Shown piece by piece: positions 32,908 through 43,611 of a DNA stretch of 64,000 nt (position 1 is the first letter of the stretch; the number at the start of each line of letters is the position of its first letter). Location of the stretch: assembly GCA_031282625.1 (NCBI GenBank), contig JAITDI010000032.1, positions 1 through 64,000 on the forward strand. The letters run 5' to 3'. Below the pieces are notes generated by a model that was given only the letters and a program-made list of their open reading frames with translations, ran no database searches and was not told the DNA's origin. The position numbers and the translations under genes are program-made. Source of the DNA: Candidatus Endomicrobiellum meruensis (GTDB lineage: Bacteria > Elusimicrobiota > Endomicrobiia > Endomicrobiales > Endomicrobiaceae).

Positions 32908-34137
32908 TTATTCTAACGGTATAGGAATATCGTCTTCTTTTAGTTCTTGGAATTTAACTTTCACACCGTCAGAAAGCTGCCCTTGAGTTTCAACAACTAA
33001 AAGGTCGCCTAAATTAAGACCTGACAAAACTATAGTTTTCTCACCCACTTTATCGCCAACAGTGCAAGGTCTCATTTGTATAGTGCCTTCTGCTGGATTA
33101 GCGTCAGGGGCAACAACAGGTAAAAGGAATGTCGTATCATTTAAAGAAATTATGCTTTCTGTCGGAACTAAAACAATATTATGCAGCTCTCTTATAAAAA
33201 TTACCCCTCTTGCAAACATTCCAGAACGCAAAAGACCATCATTATTTTCAACATTTATTTTTACAGTTGCAGTTCTTGTTCTTTCTTTTACCACAGGAGC
33301 AATTTCAACAATCGTACCTTCAAAGTCTTTATCAGGATATGAATCGCTATTAATAGTTACTTTTTGTCCAACTGACATTTTCAAGACATCTTTTTCAGGT
33401 ATATCAACTTCAAAATTTGTACCCTGATCGCTTATAAACTTACACACCACATCTTGCGACGTAACATATTCTCCAGACTTTATTATAATTTCGGCAAGAA
33501 TACCATTGCTTGGCGCTACAAGATTAGTCTTTTGCAAATTCAATTGTGCAAGATCAAGCTCTGACTGAGCAGATTTCGCGCGCAATTCTGCAGATTCTAG
33601 CTCAAACTTAGATTCAAGGAGTTTACTTTCTGCCAAAGCCTTCATCTTAAACATTTCTTCATATACTTTATATTTTTCTTTAGCCGACAAGTATGCTGAC
33701 CGTTCGCTTTTGTATCTGCTTTGAGCATAATCAACTTTAGTCATGGTATCTTTAGTGTCTAAAGAACAAATAATTTGACCGCTTGTGATTTTATCTCCTT
33801 CTTTAAAATTATATTTCTTAAGATGACCTTCTATCTGGAAACGAAGATCATTTTCAATAGCGCCTTTAATTGATCCCATAACTGTGTACTTTTCAATAAA
33901 GTCCTCTTTTTTAACCCTCATTACTTTTACTTGTATTATTCCTTGCTCATGGTTTTCTTGTTTAACTTTTTTAACAAGAATAAAATATGAAGATATTCCC
34001 AAGATAATGACAAGCAATAATATGCCTATCGTATAAAGCTTTTTTTTAAATTTTTGTGGAGATTTGTCTTTTTCGCGTTCAATGTAAAGACTAATTTTGT
34101 CAATAATAAGATAGAGGTAGTATTTGAATTTTTCCAA
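32908..34137 (-). CDS. RND efflux periplasmic adaptor (membrane fusion protein)
   Basis: Lipoyl/HlyD-like IEGHLKKYNFKEGDKITSGQIICSLDTKD, coiled coil, LVAPSNGILAEI. Confidence 0.9.
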   Translation of the reverse strand: MEKFKYYLYLIIDKISLYIEREKDKSPQKFKKKLYTIGILLLVIILGISSYFILVKKVKQENHEQGIIQVKVMRVKKEDFIEKYTVMGSIKGAIENDLRFQIEGHLKKYNFKEGDKITSGQIICSLDTKDTMTKVDYAQSRYKSERSAYLSAKEKYKVYEEMFKMKALAESKLLESKFELESAELRAKSAQSELDLAQLNLQKTNLVAPSNGILAEIIIKSGEYVTSQDVVCKFISDQGTNFEVDIPEKDVLKMSVGQKVTINSDSYPDKDFEGTIVEIAPVVKERTRTATVKINVENNDGLLRSGMFARGVIFIRELHNIVLVPTESIISLNDTTFLLPVVAPDANPAEGTIQMRPCTVGDKVGEKTIVLSGLNLGDLLVVETQGQLSDGVKVKFQELKEDDIPIPLE

Positions 34138-34152
34138 TTTTTGTTCCTCCTA

Positions 34153-35610
34153 TTATCTCAACGGCATCAATGTTAACCTTTCCATTTCAGTTACTGAAGA
34201 GTAATTTTGATACGTAGCTCTAGCATAACCTGAAATAGCTTCGGCGTATCTTAGAGCCTCTTCCATTAAATTAACGGTGCTAACTTCATAAAGAGAATTT
34301 TGTTTTTTCATTAAAGCTAACCTTCTTTTTCTGTAAGCTATTTCTTTTTTTAAAGTTCTCGCATTATTTAAAGAATTTACATAATCATTGTATGCTTTTT
34401 CTGTATCAAGCCTTCTATTTTTAAGAACATCAACATAATCCGCATTTGTTTGATTAAAACCTACTTTACTTTCTTTTGTATCAACAAAATACCCAAGATC
34501 ATCTAAAAGAGCAAACTTTACGTCCTGTGTAATAGTGTCAACTCTTTTGCTAGCATCCACAATTGTAGTGGGATCAGTTCTTTCTTTTGTATAAGAAGCT
34601 TCTAGCGAGTTCCCCCATAATCCCCATGAAAGTTTTCCCACTACATTCCATGATATTGAAAGCTCTAAAGGCTGAGTTGTAAAGGCTTCGCCGCTTTTTC
34701 CGTAAAAGCCTTCAACATAAAATTTTGGAATAACTTTTGAACGATTTATTTTAATCTTCATATCAGCCATCTCAGCCTGCACCTTAGCAGTCTGTACCTC
34801 TAAGTTGTTAGTTAAAACAAATCTTAGCAGATCGTCTAAAGAAAAAGAAATTTCAGGAACATCATCTGAAAGAACGTCCAATTCCTTCGCATTTATCTCA
34901 ACGATATCCGTAACCCCGACAACATTTATAAGTTTCTTTATCGCAAAGTTCAGGTTTATACGAGCCGCTTCGTACATATCGTAGATTTTATCTCTGAAAT
35001 GCTCTGCCTCAAGCAGATCAAGCTGCGAAATAGCTCTTGCTTTATATTCTTTTTGCACTTTTAAAAAAAGCGACGAGACTATCTCATTGGCATTTGCCAA
35101 AGCGCTATATTCCTGTTTTAAAGTAATATACTCATAATAGGCAAGCTTAACTTTTGAAAACAATTCTTCGCGAGTTTTTGTGTAGTTAAACTTCGCAGCA
35201 GTAACCATCATAGACTCATACTCGTAAGTACCTCTAGTTCTATAACCCTCATATATGGGTTGAGAAGCTTTCACACCATAAGATTCTGAATTATATTCGT
35301 AGTCCTTGTAATTTCCAATGTCATCATTTCTTGATGCCATGGCGGTTGTCCCTTTAGAAGTTGTATGTTGAAGCGTAATTTGAGGGAAAAATGATCTTGC
35401 CGCGCGAGTAGTTCTGGAGCGAGCAAGCTGAATTTGTTCGTATGTAACAGCAAGTTTCGGATCGCGAGATTCAGCTATTTTCATACATCTTGCCAAAAAG
35501 ACATCATTGGAAAAAGAACTTCCGACGAATAAAAAGTTAGGGACAACTATCGCCAAAACAAAAACATATTCGTTAAGAATTGTTCTTTTTTTAAACAAAT
35601 TTGTCTCCAT
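34153..35610 (-). CDS. TolC-family outer membrane efflux protein
   Basis: 485 aa; signal sequence, periodic helical TolC architecture (VTYEQIQLARSRTTRAARSFFPQITL; ARAISQLDLLEAEHF). Confidence 0.85.
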   Translation of the reverse strand: METNLFKKRTILNEYVFVLAIVVPNFLFVGSSFSNDVFLARCMKIAESRDPKLAVTYEQIQLARSRTTRAARSFFPQITLQHTTSKGTTAMASRNDDIGNYKDYEYNSESYGVKASQPIYEGYRTRGTYEYESMMVTAAKFNYTKTREELFSKVKLAYYEYITLKQEYSALANANEIVSSLFLKVQKEYKARAISQLDLLEAEHFRDKIYDMYEAARINLNFAIKKLINVVGVTDIVEINAKELDVLSDDVPEISFSLDDLLRFVLTNNLEVQTAKVQAEMADMKIKINRSKVIPKFYVEGFYGKSGEAFTTQPLELSISWNVVGKLSWGLWGNSLEASYTKERTDPTTIVDASKRVDTITQDVKFALLDDLGYFVDTKESKVGFNQTNADYVDVLKNRRLDTEKAYNDYVNSLNNARTLKKEIAYRKRRLALMKKQNSLYEVSTVNLMEEALRYAEAISGYARATYQNYSSVTEMERLTLMPLR

Positions 35611-35687
35611 TTTTTACAAAATAAATAGACAAATGGCACTTTAAGAATAACACAAAACGGCTTTACTTGTCAATTTTTGATTAGGCA

Positions 35688-38600
35688 TTAACGCATGTAA
35701 AAACCAAATCTTATGATGAATTTTTTTATGTAGTCTATAGAATTTTCAGAAATTTTGTTTTTCTTCAATTTAAAAAAATGATGTCTCCCAGACATAAATT
35801 CCACGACATCGGAGTAATCTGATATAAATTTTGAAATGTCTAATCTTGAAAAGTCACCTTCTTGACAGAAATATAAATAAATATAATTATCGTCTTCTGA
35901 AATAGTTTCTATGTTAAATTTTTCAGCAGCAATCCTTAATTTAACCACTTCAAACAGCATTTGTGTTTCTTGCGGAATTTTTCCAAAACGATCGATCAAC
36001 TCATTTCTGACATTCGTCAATACATCTTCATTAACAGCGTCCGAGAATTTTCTGTAAAACAAAATTCTTATATTTTCGTCTTCTATATAAGTATTTGGAA
36101 TCAAAGCATCCATTCGCAAGTCTATGGAGGTCATTTTCTTAGCTTCCTTTTCCTCAAGAACATCGCCTTTAACTTTCCTCCCTTCTTCCTCCAAAAGTTT
36201 GGCAAACATATCGTAACCAATATCTCTTACAAAACCATGTTGATTTAACGAAAGAATTCCGCCCGCCCCTCTTATTTCCAAATCTTTAAGAGCAAGCCTA
36301 AACCCAGAGCCTAATTCGCTAAATTCCTTTATAGCTTCAAGCCTCTTAACAACTTCATCGCTTAGATTTTTATCTTTGTAAAGCAAATAACAATATGCTT
36401 TCTCAGTGCCTCTACCTATTCTGCCTCTAAGCTGATAAAGCTGCGACAACCCAAAATTTTCAGCTTCTTCTATTATCATTGTGTTTACGGAAGGAATATC
36501 AAGACCAGACTCTATTATTATAGTCGCAAGCAAAACATCAAGTTTTAAATTCGTAAATTTCCACATTACATTTTCAATGTCTTTTGATTTCATTTTACCA
36601 TGTATAACACCAAGCCTAATTCCAGATACAAGCTTTTTAATACTTTCAGCTTTTGTTAAAATTGTTTCAACTTTATTGTAAACGTAAAAAACCTGCCCGT
36701 TTCTTGAGATCTCTGCTTCTATTATCTTTTTAATCATTCCATCATCATATAAAGAAAGGCTTGTTTCTATCGGAAGTTTTCCAAAAGGAGGCGTTTCTAT
36801 CAGCGACAAATCCCTAAAACCTGACAAAGCGGAGGAAAGTGTTCTTGGTATAGGAGTAGCCGAAAGCATCAATATATCTATATTTTTCTTTACAGACTTT
36901 ATTTTTTCTTTTTGTTTAACTCCAAATCTATGTTCTTCATCAACAATTAATAATCCCAAATTTTTGAAATTAACGTCTTTTTGCAAAAGCCTGTGAGTAC
37001 CGATTATAATATCTATATGACCGTCTTCAAGATTTTTTAAAACTTCTTTTTGCTTTAATTTAGTTTGAAATCTACTTATAACAGCTACTTTTGTAGGAAA
37101 TATAGAAAGTCTTTGGTGGAATGTATTGTAGTGCTGCTGAGCTAAAACTGTAGTTGGCGACAAAACAGCTACCTGCATTCCTTCTTGAACAGCTTTAAAT
37201 GAGGCTCTAACAGCAATTTCTGTTTTACCAAAACCCACATCACCACAAATAAGCCTTTCCATAGGATAAGGTTTTTGAAAATCATTGTTAATATCTTCAA
37301 TTGCTTTTAGCTGATCGGGAGTTTCTTCATATGGAAAAGAATCTTTAAGCTCTTTTTCCCAAGTTGTTTGTGGACCGAAAGGTTTTCTTTTAATCAAACT
37401 TCTTTGCGCGTAAAGTTTTAAAAGTTCTTTGGCAAATTCTTTTGCAGCTTCACGTGCTTTTGATTTTACTCTTTCCCACGCAAGAGTATCCATAGAATAC
37501 AACTTAGGTTTTATACCCTCAACGCCGACATATTTTTTTACAGTTTTGATCTCATCAGGTGGAACGTAAAGTTTATCTCCGTTCCTATATTCTATACACA
37601 AATATTCTGAAACGCTGTTATCTCGAGAAATTGTTTTTAACCCTACATAACGTCCTATCCCATACTTTTCGTGAACTACATAATCGCCAGCAGAAATTTC
37701 CCAAATACCTTCTAGCCTTCTGCCGCCTTTTATTTTAGGGAAACTTGCAGGTTTTTTCTTATAAAGCATTTCGCGGCTTGAAATACAAATAAGCTTTTCT
37801 TTTTCCAAGCAAAAACCTTGAGACAAATTACCAAATAAGAATTCCGGATTTTTATAATTCCAATTATTTTCGCGAAAAATATCGTAAATACGCTGCCGCT
37901 CACCATCGTTAGCACAGTAAATTTTTATCATTACACCATTTTCAGCAAAGCTTTTGAGCGATTTTAAAAAAAAGTTTATATCTCCTTGAAAACCAGTAAA
38001 ACTTTTATACCCTTGATATTGAGCTTTATGATTAAGCGGATCATTTATGACAACTTTAACGTTTTCGGCTAATCTTTTTGTTTCCTTATCAATATCATAG
38101 TCAAAATATAATAACGTTTCCGACTTTTCTTCATGTTTAAAATAATCTCTAATTGTAGATTTTGATTCCGAAATGTTGATTGGAAGTATTTTAATTTCTT
38201 TAAGGAAAGCGTTTGACAACTGACTTGACGGATCAAAAGTTCTTATGGCGCCAACAGCGTCGTATTCAAAAAGAATTCTAACGGGCATCGGGTTTGCAGC
38301 AGACCAAACATCTACTAAATCACCTCTTACAGCAAACTGCATTCTATCTTCAACAAAATTAACCCTTGTATATCCAAAAGAAGATAGCGACACAATTAAA
38401 TCATTTAAATTGTATTTATTATTTTTTGCAACTGTAAAACGACTATTGTTTTTTGGATTTAAAACAGGAGAGTTTATTGAAATGTCAGAAGCACAAACAA
38501 CAAAATTTTTCAGTTCTTTTATTCTATCTGTTGTAAAAGACCTTTGCTCAGCATCGTCAGAAGGAAGCAAAAGTATAGGCATTTCATTATTTAAACTAAA

Positions 38601-38771
38601 AAAAGCTTTCAAATCATAGTAAAAAGAATTAAGTTCTTCGTCTTTAACAAAAGCAAAAATGCCCAAATCTGATTTTTTGTTTTTAATATCAGTTTGCTCT
38701 TTAGATATGCATCTAAATAAATAGTGAGCTTTACCACTACCGCCTACGCCGGATAAATACGTTTTACTCAA
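35688..38771 (-). CDS. mfd: Transcription-repair coupling factor
   Basis: GDYVVHEKYGIGRYVGL, CGDVGFGKTEIAVRASFKAVQ, DEEHRFGVKQKE, RGRIGRG; 1027 aa. Confidence 0.96.
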   Translation of the reverse strand: MSKTYLSGVGGSGKAHYLFRCISKEQTDIKNKKSDLGIFAFVKDEELNSFYYDLKAFFSLNNEMPILLLPSDDAEQRSFTTDRIKELKNFVVCASDISINSPVLNPKNNSRFTVAKNNKYNLNDLIVSLSSFGYTRVNFVEDRMQFAVRGDLVDVWSAANPMPVRILFEYDAVGAIRTFDPSSQLSNAFLKEIKILPINISESKSTIRDYFKHEEKSETLLYFDYDIDKETKRLAENVKVVINDPLNHKAQYQGYKSFTGFQGDINFFLKSLKSFAENGVMIKIYCANDGERQRIYDIFRENNWNYKNPEFLFGNLSQGFCLEKEKLICISSREMLYKKKPASFPKIKGGRRLEGIWEISAGDYVVHEKYGIGRYVGLKTISRDNSVSEYLCIEYRNGDKLYVPPDEIKTVKKYVGVEGIKPKLYSMDTLAWERVKSKAREAAKEFAKELLKLYAQRSLIKRKPFGPQTTWEKELKDSFPYEETPDQLKAIEDINNDFQKPYPMERLICGDVGFGKTEIAVRASFKAVQEGMQVAVLSPTTVLAQQHYNTFHQRLSIFPTKVAVISRFQTKLKQKEVLKNLEDGHIDIIIGTHRLLQKDVNFKNLGLLIVDEEHRFGVKQKEKIKSVKKNIDILMLSATPIPRTLSSALSGFRDLSLIETPPFGKLPIETSLSLYDDGMIKKIIEAEISRNGQVFYVYNKVETILTKAESIKKLVSGIRLGVIHGKMKSKDIENVMWKFTNLKLDVLLATIIIESGLDIPSVNTMIIEEAENFGLSQLYQLRGRIGRGTEKAYCYLLYKDKNLSDEVVKRLEAIKEFSELGSGFRLALKDLEIRGAGGILSLNQHGFVRDIGYDMFAKLLEEEGRKVKGDVLEEKEAKKMTSIDLRMDALIPNTYIEDENIRILFYRKFSDAVNEDVLTNVRNELIDRFGKIPQETQMLFEVVKLRIAAEKFNIETISEDDNYIYLYFCQEGDFSRLDISKFISDYSDVVEFMSGRHHFFKLKKNKISENSIDYIKKFIIRFGFYMR

Positions 38772-38780
38772 AAAATACCT

Positions 38781-39557
38781 CTAAAAATATTCTTCTGCTA
38801 AATACGAACTACGGACATATCTTCCTGAAATTACTTGTTTTATGCCAATTGAAAGAGCAAAATCTCTTATCTTTTGAAATTCTTCCTCTTTATATTGTTT
38901 AACAACAGAATAATGCTTTTTTGTGGGAGCAAGATATTGTCCAATAGTGAGAATATCAATGCCCGTATCTTTTACATCTTTAATAATATCAAACAATTGC
39001 CGTTCAGTTTCACCTAAACCCAACATTATTCCTGTTTTGACTTTAAAGCCTGCATCTTTTGCATACTTTAAAACTTTCATAGAACGTTTATAATCTGCGC
39101 CTTTTCTCACATTATCATATAAACATGGAACTGTTTCTAAATTATGAGAAAAAACATCTGGTTTTGAAACTAAAACGATGTCTATAAGTTCTGTCTTGCC
39201 TAAAAAATCTGGAACAAGAACTTCCACTTTGGCATTAGGAAGAACAAGTTTTATCTCATTTACTGTTTTTGCAAAATGACCTGCTCCGCCGTCAGGCAAA
39301 TCGTCCCTTGTTACCGATGTTATAACACTGTAAGAAAGCTCAAATTCTTTTATTGTTTTTGCAATTTTAGAAGGTTCGTCTCCATCAACCAGTTCTGGAC
39401 TATATTTTTCCACAGCACAAAAAGCGCATTTTCTTGTGCAGTTTTTTCCAAGTATTAAAAATGTTGCTGTCTTCTTTTTAAAACATTCGCCGATATTTGG
39501 ACATTTTGCGCTTTGACAAACGGTATTTAACTCTTTAGTTCTAAAGTTTTTTTTCAA
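38781..39557 (-). CDS. lipA: Lipoyl synthase; the 5' end is uncertain
   Basis: LNTVCQSAKCPNIGECF and CTRKCAFCAV cluster motifs; track start is TTG at 39557, while an ATG at 39601 is out of frame across an A9 tract. Confidence 0.92.
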   Translation of the reverse strand: MKKNFRTKELNTVCQSAKCPNIGECFKKKTATFLILGKNCTRKCAFCAVEKYSPELVDGDEPSKIAKTIKEFELSYSVITSVTRDDLPDGGAGHFAKTVNEIKLVLPNAKVEVLVPDFLGKTELIDIVLVSKPDVFSHNLETVPCLYDNVRKGADYKRSMKVLKYAKDAGFKVKTGIMLGLGETERQLFDIIKDVKDTGIDILTIGQYLAPTKKHYSVVKQYKEEEFQKIRDFALSIGIKQVISGRYVRSSYLAEEYF

Positions 39558-39616
39558 CGCCGTTATATCAGCAATTGTAATCTTTTTTTTTCTTGTATCA
39601 TCTCATATACTTCTTT

Positions 39617-40321
39617 TTAGTCAATATATTTTTTCTTTAAATTATCTAATCTTTTTTGATCGTTGTTTGAAAAAGCATTTACATAAACTGTCCCGTCGCT
39701 TGTGCCTAGTCCAATTATAGAAACGTCAAATTTGGTAGTATCGGAAACTTTTACTTTAGCCCAACCTCCAAAATCATTCAAAGCTATTTCATAAATATTT
39801 TCTACTCCCGACTCCAACGGTTCGGGCAAATCACACTTAAAATCTCCATCTATTAAAATCCTGCCAGTCTTTGGTGTAATTAACTTTCCTCTGAAAAAGA
39901 TGGCTGTAATCTTACAGTTTGAATTATTCTTCAAAGTAATCTCAGCCATAGAAATGGCAGGAGCATCAGTACTATATTGTTTATAAAATTTAGCTTCTGT
40001 AATTTTTACTTTTGTTAATTCTTTTTTAGCCTTTTCAGATTCAGCTTTTCTTTTTTCAAGAAGTTCTATTTCATTCAACGCTGTATTAGTCTTACTTCTT
40101 TCAGTTTCATAATTATTATAACTTGTATAGTTGTAATAAAAATCGCCGTTAATTGGATCAGGGTACCAATATATGGGATCGCTATCCCAATCCCAATAAT
40201 GATTGGCAGGATAAACAACATGTATTATCTTAAAATGACGTCTTCTTCTTGCCGACGCATTATCAGAAAAAACACACACCACTAATAACATTAATATTGA
40301 CATCACTAAAAACTTCTTCAT
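39617..40321 (-). CDS. Exported hypothetical protein
   Basis: MKKFLVMSILMLLVVCVFSDNASA signal peptide; RRRRHF then a Trp/Tyr-rich segment; the track start at 40435 overlaps purH. Confidence 0.65.
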   Translation of the reverse strand: MKKFLVMSILMLLVVCVFSDNASARRRRHFKIIHVVYPANHYWDWDSDPIYWYPDPINGDFYYNYTSYNNYETERSKTNTALNEIELLEKRKAESEKAKKELTKVKITEAKFYKQYSTDAPAISMAEITLKNNSNCKITAIFFRGKLITPKTGRILIDGDFKCDLPEPLESGVENIYEIALNDFGGWAKVKVSDTTKFDVSIIGLGTSDGTVYVNAFSNNDQKRLDNLKKKYID

Positions 40322-40358
40322 AATCAACACTCCTTGCCGTAACATGCTTTTACGTAAT

Positions 40359-41915
40359 TTAATGTTTAAAATGACGAATGCCGGTAGCCACCATAGCCAT
40401 ATTTCTGTCATCCGCAGCTTTAACAGAATCCTCATCTTTTATTGAACCGCCAGGTTGAATTATAGCTGTAACTCCCGCCTTTGCCGACTCTTCAATAACA
40501 TCAGGAAAAGGGAAAAAAGCATCTGACGCTAAAACAAGAGGAAATTTTTTCTCATCTAATGTATGATTTACATCTTTCATTTTTTCAACAGCGATTTTTA
40601 AAGAATCTATACGACTCATCTGTCCGGCTCCAATACCTACTGTTTGTCTGCCTCTGGCTAAAATAATAGCGTTAGACTTAACATGTTTTGCAATTTTCCA
40701 AGCAAAATTTAAAGAATCATTTTCTTCTTTTGTTGGTTGACGTCTTGTCATGGGCTTTATTTCAGCTGATAAAAGATTGTCTCTATCCTGAGCAAGCATA
40801 CCATAAGACATCATTCTATATTCAACAATATTTTTATCTTCCTTGTAAGGTATTTCTTGAACTAATAATCTTATATTTTTCTTGCGGGTTAAAATATCTA
40901 AAGCGTTTTTAGAATAACCATGAGCTATAACACACTCCACAAATAATTTACTTATTTCTTCCGCCGTATCTTCTTCAACAAACTTATTAAAAGCTATTAT
41001 GCCGCCAAAAGCACTTATGGGATCGCAAGACAAAGCTTTTAAATACGCATCTTTTAGATAGCTCCCTTCAGCACAACCACAAGGATTATTATGTTTGATA
41101 ATAGCGCAGGCAGGTACATCAAATTCATGAACAATCCTCCATGCTGATTCCAAATCTAAATAATTGTTGTACGACAGCTTTTTTCCATGGATTTGTTTTG
41201 CAGATATTACTATAGGCTTATTTGTTTCTGTACCGTTTGAATACAATGCAGCTTCTTGATGAGGATTTTCGCCGTATCTGAGACCCGATAACTTTTGTAA
41301 AGGTATAGATGCCTGTGTAGGGAATTTTTCATAAGTTAAATAATTTGAAATTAAAGAGTCATAGTAAGCAGTATAACGAAAAGCTTTTGCAGCCAAATTT
41401 AATTTTAAATCTTCATTTATAGATTTGCTCTTTAAATTATCAACAATAACCGAATAATCTTTTGAATCGCAAATAACCATAACATCTTTATAATTTTTTG
41501 CCGCTGCTCTAAGCAAAGCTACCCCGCCAATATCTATATTTTCTATAACATCTTGAGATATTTTTTTGTCTTCAGGCTTAGGGATTTTGTTTATTGTTTC
41601 TTCAAATGGATACAAATTTACGACAACCATATCTATAACACTAATATTATGTTTTTGCAATTCTTTTATATGCTCATTTTTATTTCTTATAGCAAGTATT
41701 CCGCCATGAATTTTCGGATTAAGCGTTTTTACTCTACCATCTAAAATTTCTGGAAATCCAGTAACTTCAGATATTTCTTTGCAGTTAATAGATTTTTCTT
41801 TTAAAATTTTTGCTGTACCGCCGCTGGAAATTATATCCCAACCTAAATTTTTTAATTCCTTTGCAAACTCCACAATGCCGGTTTTGTCCGAAACGCTAAT
41901 CAACGCCGTACTCAT
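40359..41915 (-). CDS. purH: Bifunctional AICAR transformylase/IMP cyclohydrolase
   Basis: ALISVSDKTGIVEFAKEL, GRVKTLNPKIHGGIL, KHNNPCGCA; start at MSTALIS. Confidence 0.96.
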   Translation of the reverse strand: MSTALISVSDKTGIVEFAKELKNLGWDIISSGGTAKILKEKSINCKEISEVTGFPEILDGRVKTLNPKIHGGILAIRNKNEHIKELQKHNISVIDMVVVNLYPFEETINKIPKPEDKKISQDVIENIDIGGVALLRAAAKNYKDVMVICDSKDYSVIVDNLKSKSINEDLKLNLAAKAFRYTAYYDSLISNYLTYEKFPTQASIPLQKLSGLRYGENPHQEAALYSNGTETNKPIVISAKQIHGKKLSYNNYLDLESAWRIVHEFDVPACAIIKHNNPCGCAEGSYLKDAYLKALSCDPISAFGGIIAFNKFVEEDTAEEISKLFVECVIAHGYSKNALDILTRKKNIRLLVQEIPYKEDKNIVEYRMMSYGMLAQDRDNLLSAEIKPMTRRQPTKEENDSLNFAWKIAKHVKSNAIILARGRQTVGIGAGQMSRIDSLKIAVEKMKDVNHTLDEKKFPLVLASDAFFPFPDVIEESAKAGVTAIIQPGGSIKDEDSVKAADDRNMAMVATGIRHFKH

Positions 41916-41931
41916 TGCCTTCTCCTGTTGT

Positions 41932-42561
41932 TTAATCAATAGAGATATTTTTGTATTCTCTAAACGCTTTCGCTATATTTTCTGAAGAAAAGCCTCTTCT
42001 TAAAAAAAAAGCCGCCGCCCTTCTTACTTCGCTTTTATCTTTCCATTTAAAATTTTTAAATTTTGAACGCATTATTTTAACAATCTGTTCGTAAGGTTCT
42101 TCTTGAAATTTCACTTCATCAAGAGCTTCCATTATTAAAACCTTATCTATGCCGTGCTTTTCTAACTCGGCTTTAATTGCAAACTCCCCCTTACCTTTCT
42201 GAGATAAATAAACAGCGTAATTTTTTGAAAACTTATCATCATTTATATAATTCAATTCTTCAAGTCTATTAACAACATTCAAAGCCATATCTTTATCATA
42301 ACCTTTTTGTAAGAGTTTTTCTTGCAACCCTCTTAAACTGTAAGATCTTAAAGCAATCGAAGCTAATGCGTCAGACATTATTCTGTTAGACTTATCATAA
42401 GACATAACTTCTTTATATTCTTTATCCATAAGATCTTTACCTACTTTAAGACCGAATTTAACAATAGTATCGGCTAAAACAATTATAGTGTCATTGTTTT
42501 CAAAACATATTTTAAAAGTATCCTTTTTAAATTTTACTTTATCTATCTTTATAATTCTCAT
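41932..42561 (-). CDS. recX: Regulatory protein RecX
   Basis: LASIALRSYSLRGLQEKLLQKGYDKDMALNVVNRLEELNYINDDKFSKNYA and a C-terminal AAAFFLRRGFS. Confidence 0.85.
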   Translation of the reverse strand: MRIIKIDKVKFKKDTFKICFENNDTIIVLADTIVKFGLKVGKDLMDKEYKEVMSYDKSNRIMSDALASIALRSYSLRGLQEKLLQKGYDKDMALNVVNRLEELNYINDDKFSKNYAVYLSQKGKGEFAIKAELEKHGIDKVLIMEALDEVKFQEEPYEQIVKIMRSKFKNFKWKDKSEVRRAAAFFLRRGFSSENIAKAFREYKNISID

Positions 42562-42562
42562 T

Positions 42563-43609
42563 TTAATAATTTACAAGTTCGTAATCGCGCACACCTAAAC
42601 CTAGTTCTTGTGCATACTCTAACTGTATAGTAGAATCAATTTCAGGATATATTTTTTTGAAAAAATTTTTGCCGTAAGCTTTATTTACTAAGTCATAACT
42701 TGCTTGATCTATAGCAACTGGATCCACACCTGCAACTATACCTACATCTTCCATAAGAGGATTGTTCTTAGGCAAAGAAAAACAGTCGCAAAATTTACTT
42801 ATATGATTTAAAAAATTTACATAAGTCGCTCTTTTATTCTTTAAAACCCCATAGGAATACTCAACTATTTTTTCTTGAACTGCAGCAGGATCTTCATTCC
42901 AATTTAGCTTAAATACTTTAAATGCACAATTTACTATACACTGCCCGCAGCCAGCACACTTTGTTTTATCCATCACAACTTTTTTATCTAAAAGAGACAA
43001 TGCCTTCTGATAGCAATGCTTTACGCAGTTTCCACAACCTATACAAAGCTTATTGTTTAGAGTCGGCTGAGAAGAATGATGCATTGCATATTTGCCAGCT
43101 TTACTCCCGCAGCCCATGCCTATATTTTTAAAAGTTCCGCCGAAACCTGTTATCTCATGTCCTTTAAAGTGGCTTAAAAATATAAAGCCATCGGCGTTAT
43201 AAATATCATAAGCAATTGTCACCTTTTCAAAATGCTTTAAATTAACTTCAATTTCTGTTTCAGCATTACCACGCAAAGCGTCGGCTATAATTATAGGACA
43301 TCCGCAAGAGTCAATATTAAATCCATGCTTATTGGCAATCAAGAGATGATGGTACGCATCGGAACGTTTACCAACATAAATTGTGCTTGCATCAGTTAAA
43401 TATGGATACGCTGTTTTTTCTTTTATAATTTTTACTACTTGAGAAATATATTCAGGTTTAATATACCCTTTGTTACCATCTTCACCAAAATGCATTTTTA
43501 TGGCAATAAAATTTCTAGATTTTACGTGATTAAAAACTCTTGCAGCTTTCAAAAATTTATAAAGTTCATTTATCCTGTTCCAAGGAAGGAAATATACTTT
43601 GCTTGCCAT
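42563..43609 (-). CDS. DUF362-type protein with two 4Fe-4S motifs
   Basis: IAIKMHFGEDGNKGYIKPEY, CIGCGNCVKHC and CAGCGQCIVNC. Confidence 0.85.
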   Translation of the reverse strand: MASKVYFLPWNRINELYKFLKAARVFNHVKSRNFIAIKMHFGEDGNKGYIKPEYISQVVKIIKEKTAYPYLTDASTIYVGKRSDAYHHLLIANKHGFNIDSCGCPIIIADALRGNAETEIEVNLKHFEKVTIAYDIYNADGFIFLSHFKGHEITGFGGTFKNIGMGCGSKAGKYAMHHSSQPTLNNKLCIGCGNCVKHCYQKALSLLDKKVVMDKTKCAGCGQCIVNCAFKVFKLNWNEDPAAVQEKIVEYSYGVLKNKRATYVNFLNHISKFCDCFSLPKNNPLMEDVGIVAGVDPVAIDQASYDLVNKAYGKNFFKKIYPEIDSTIQLEYAQELGLGVRDYELVNY

Positions 43610-43611
43610 AC

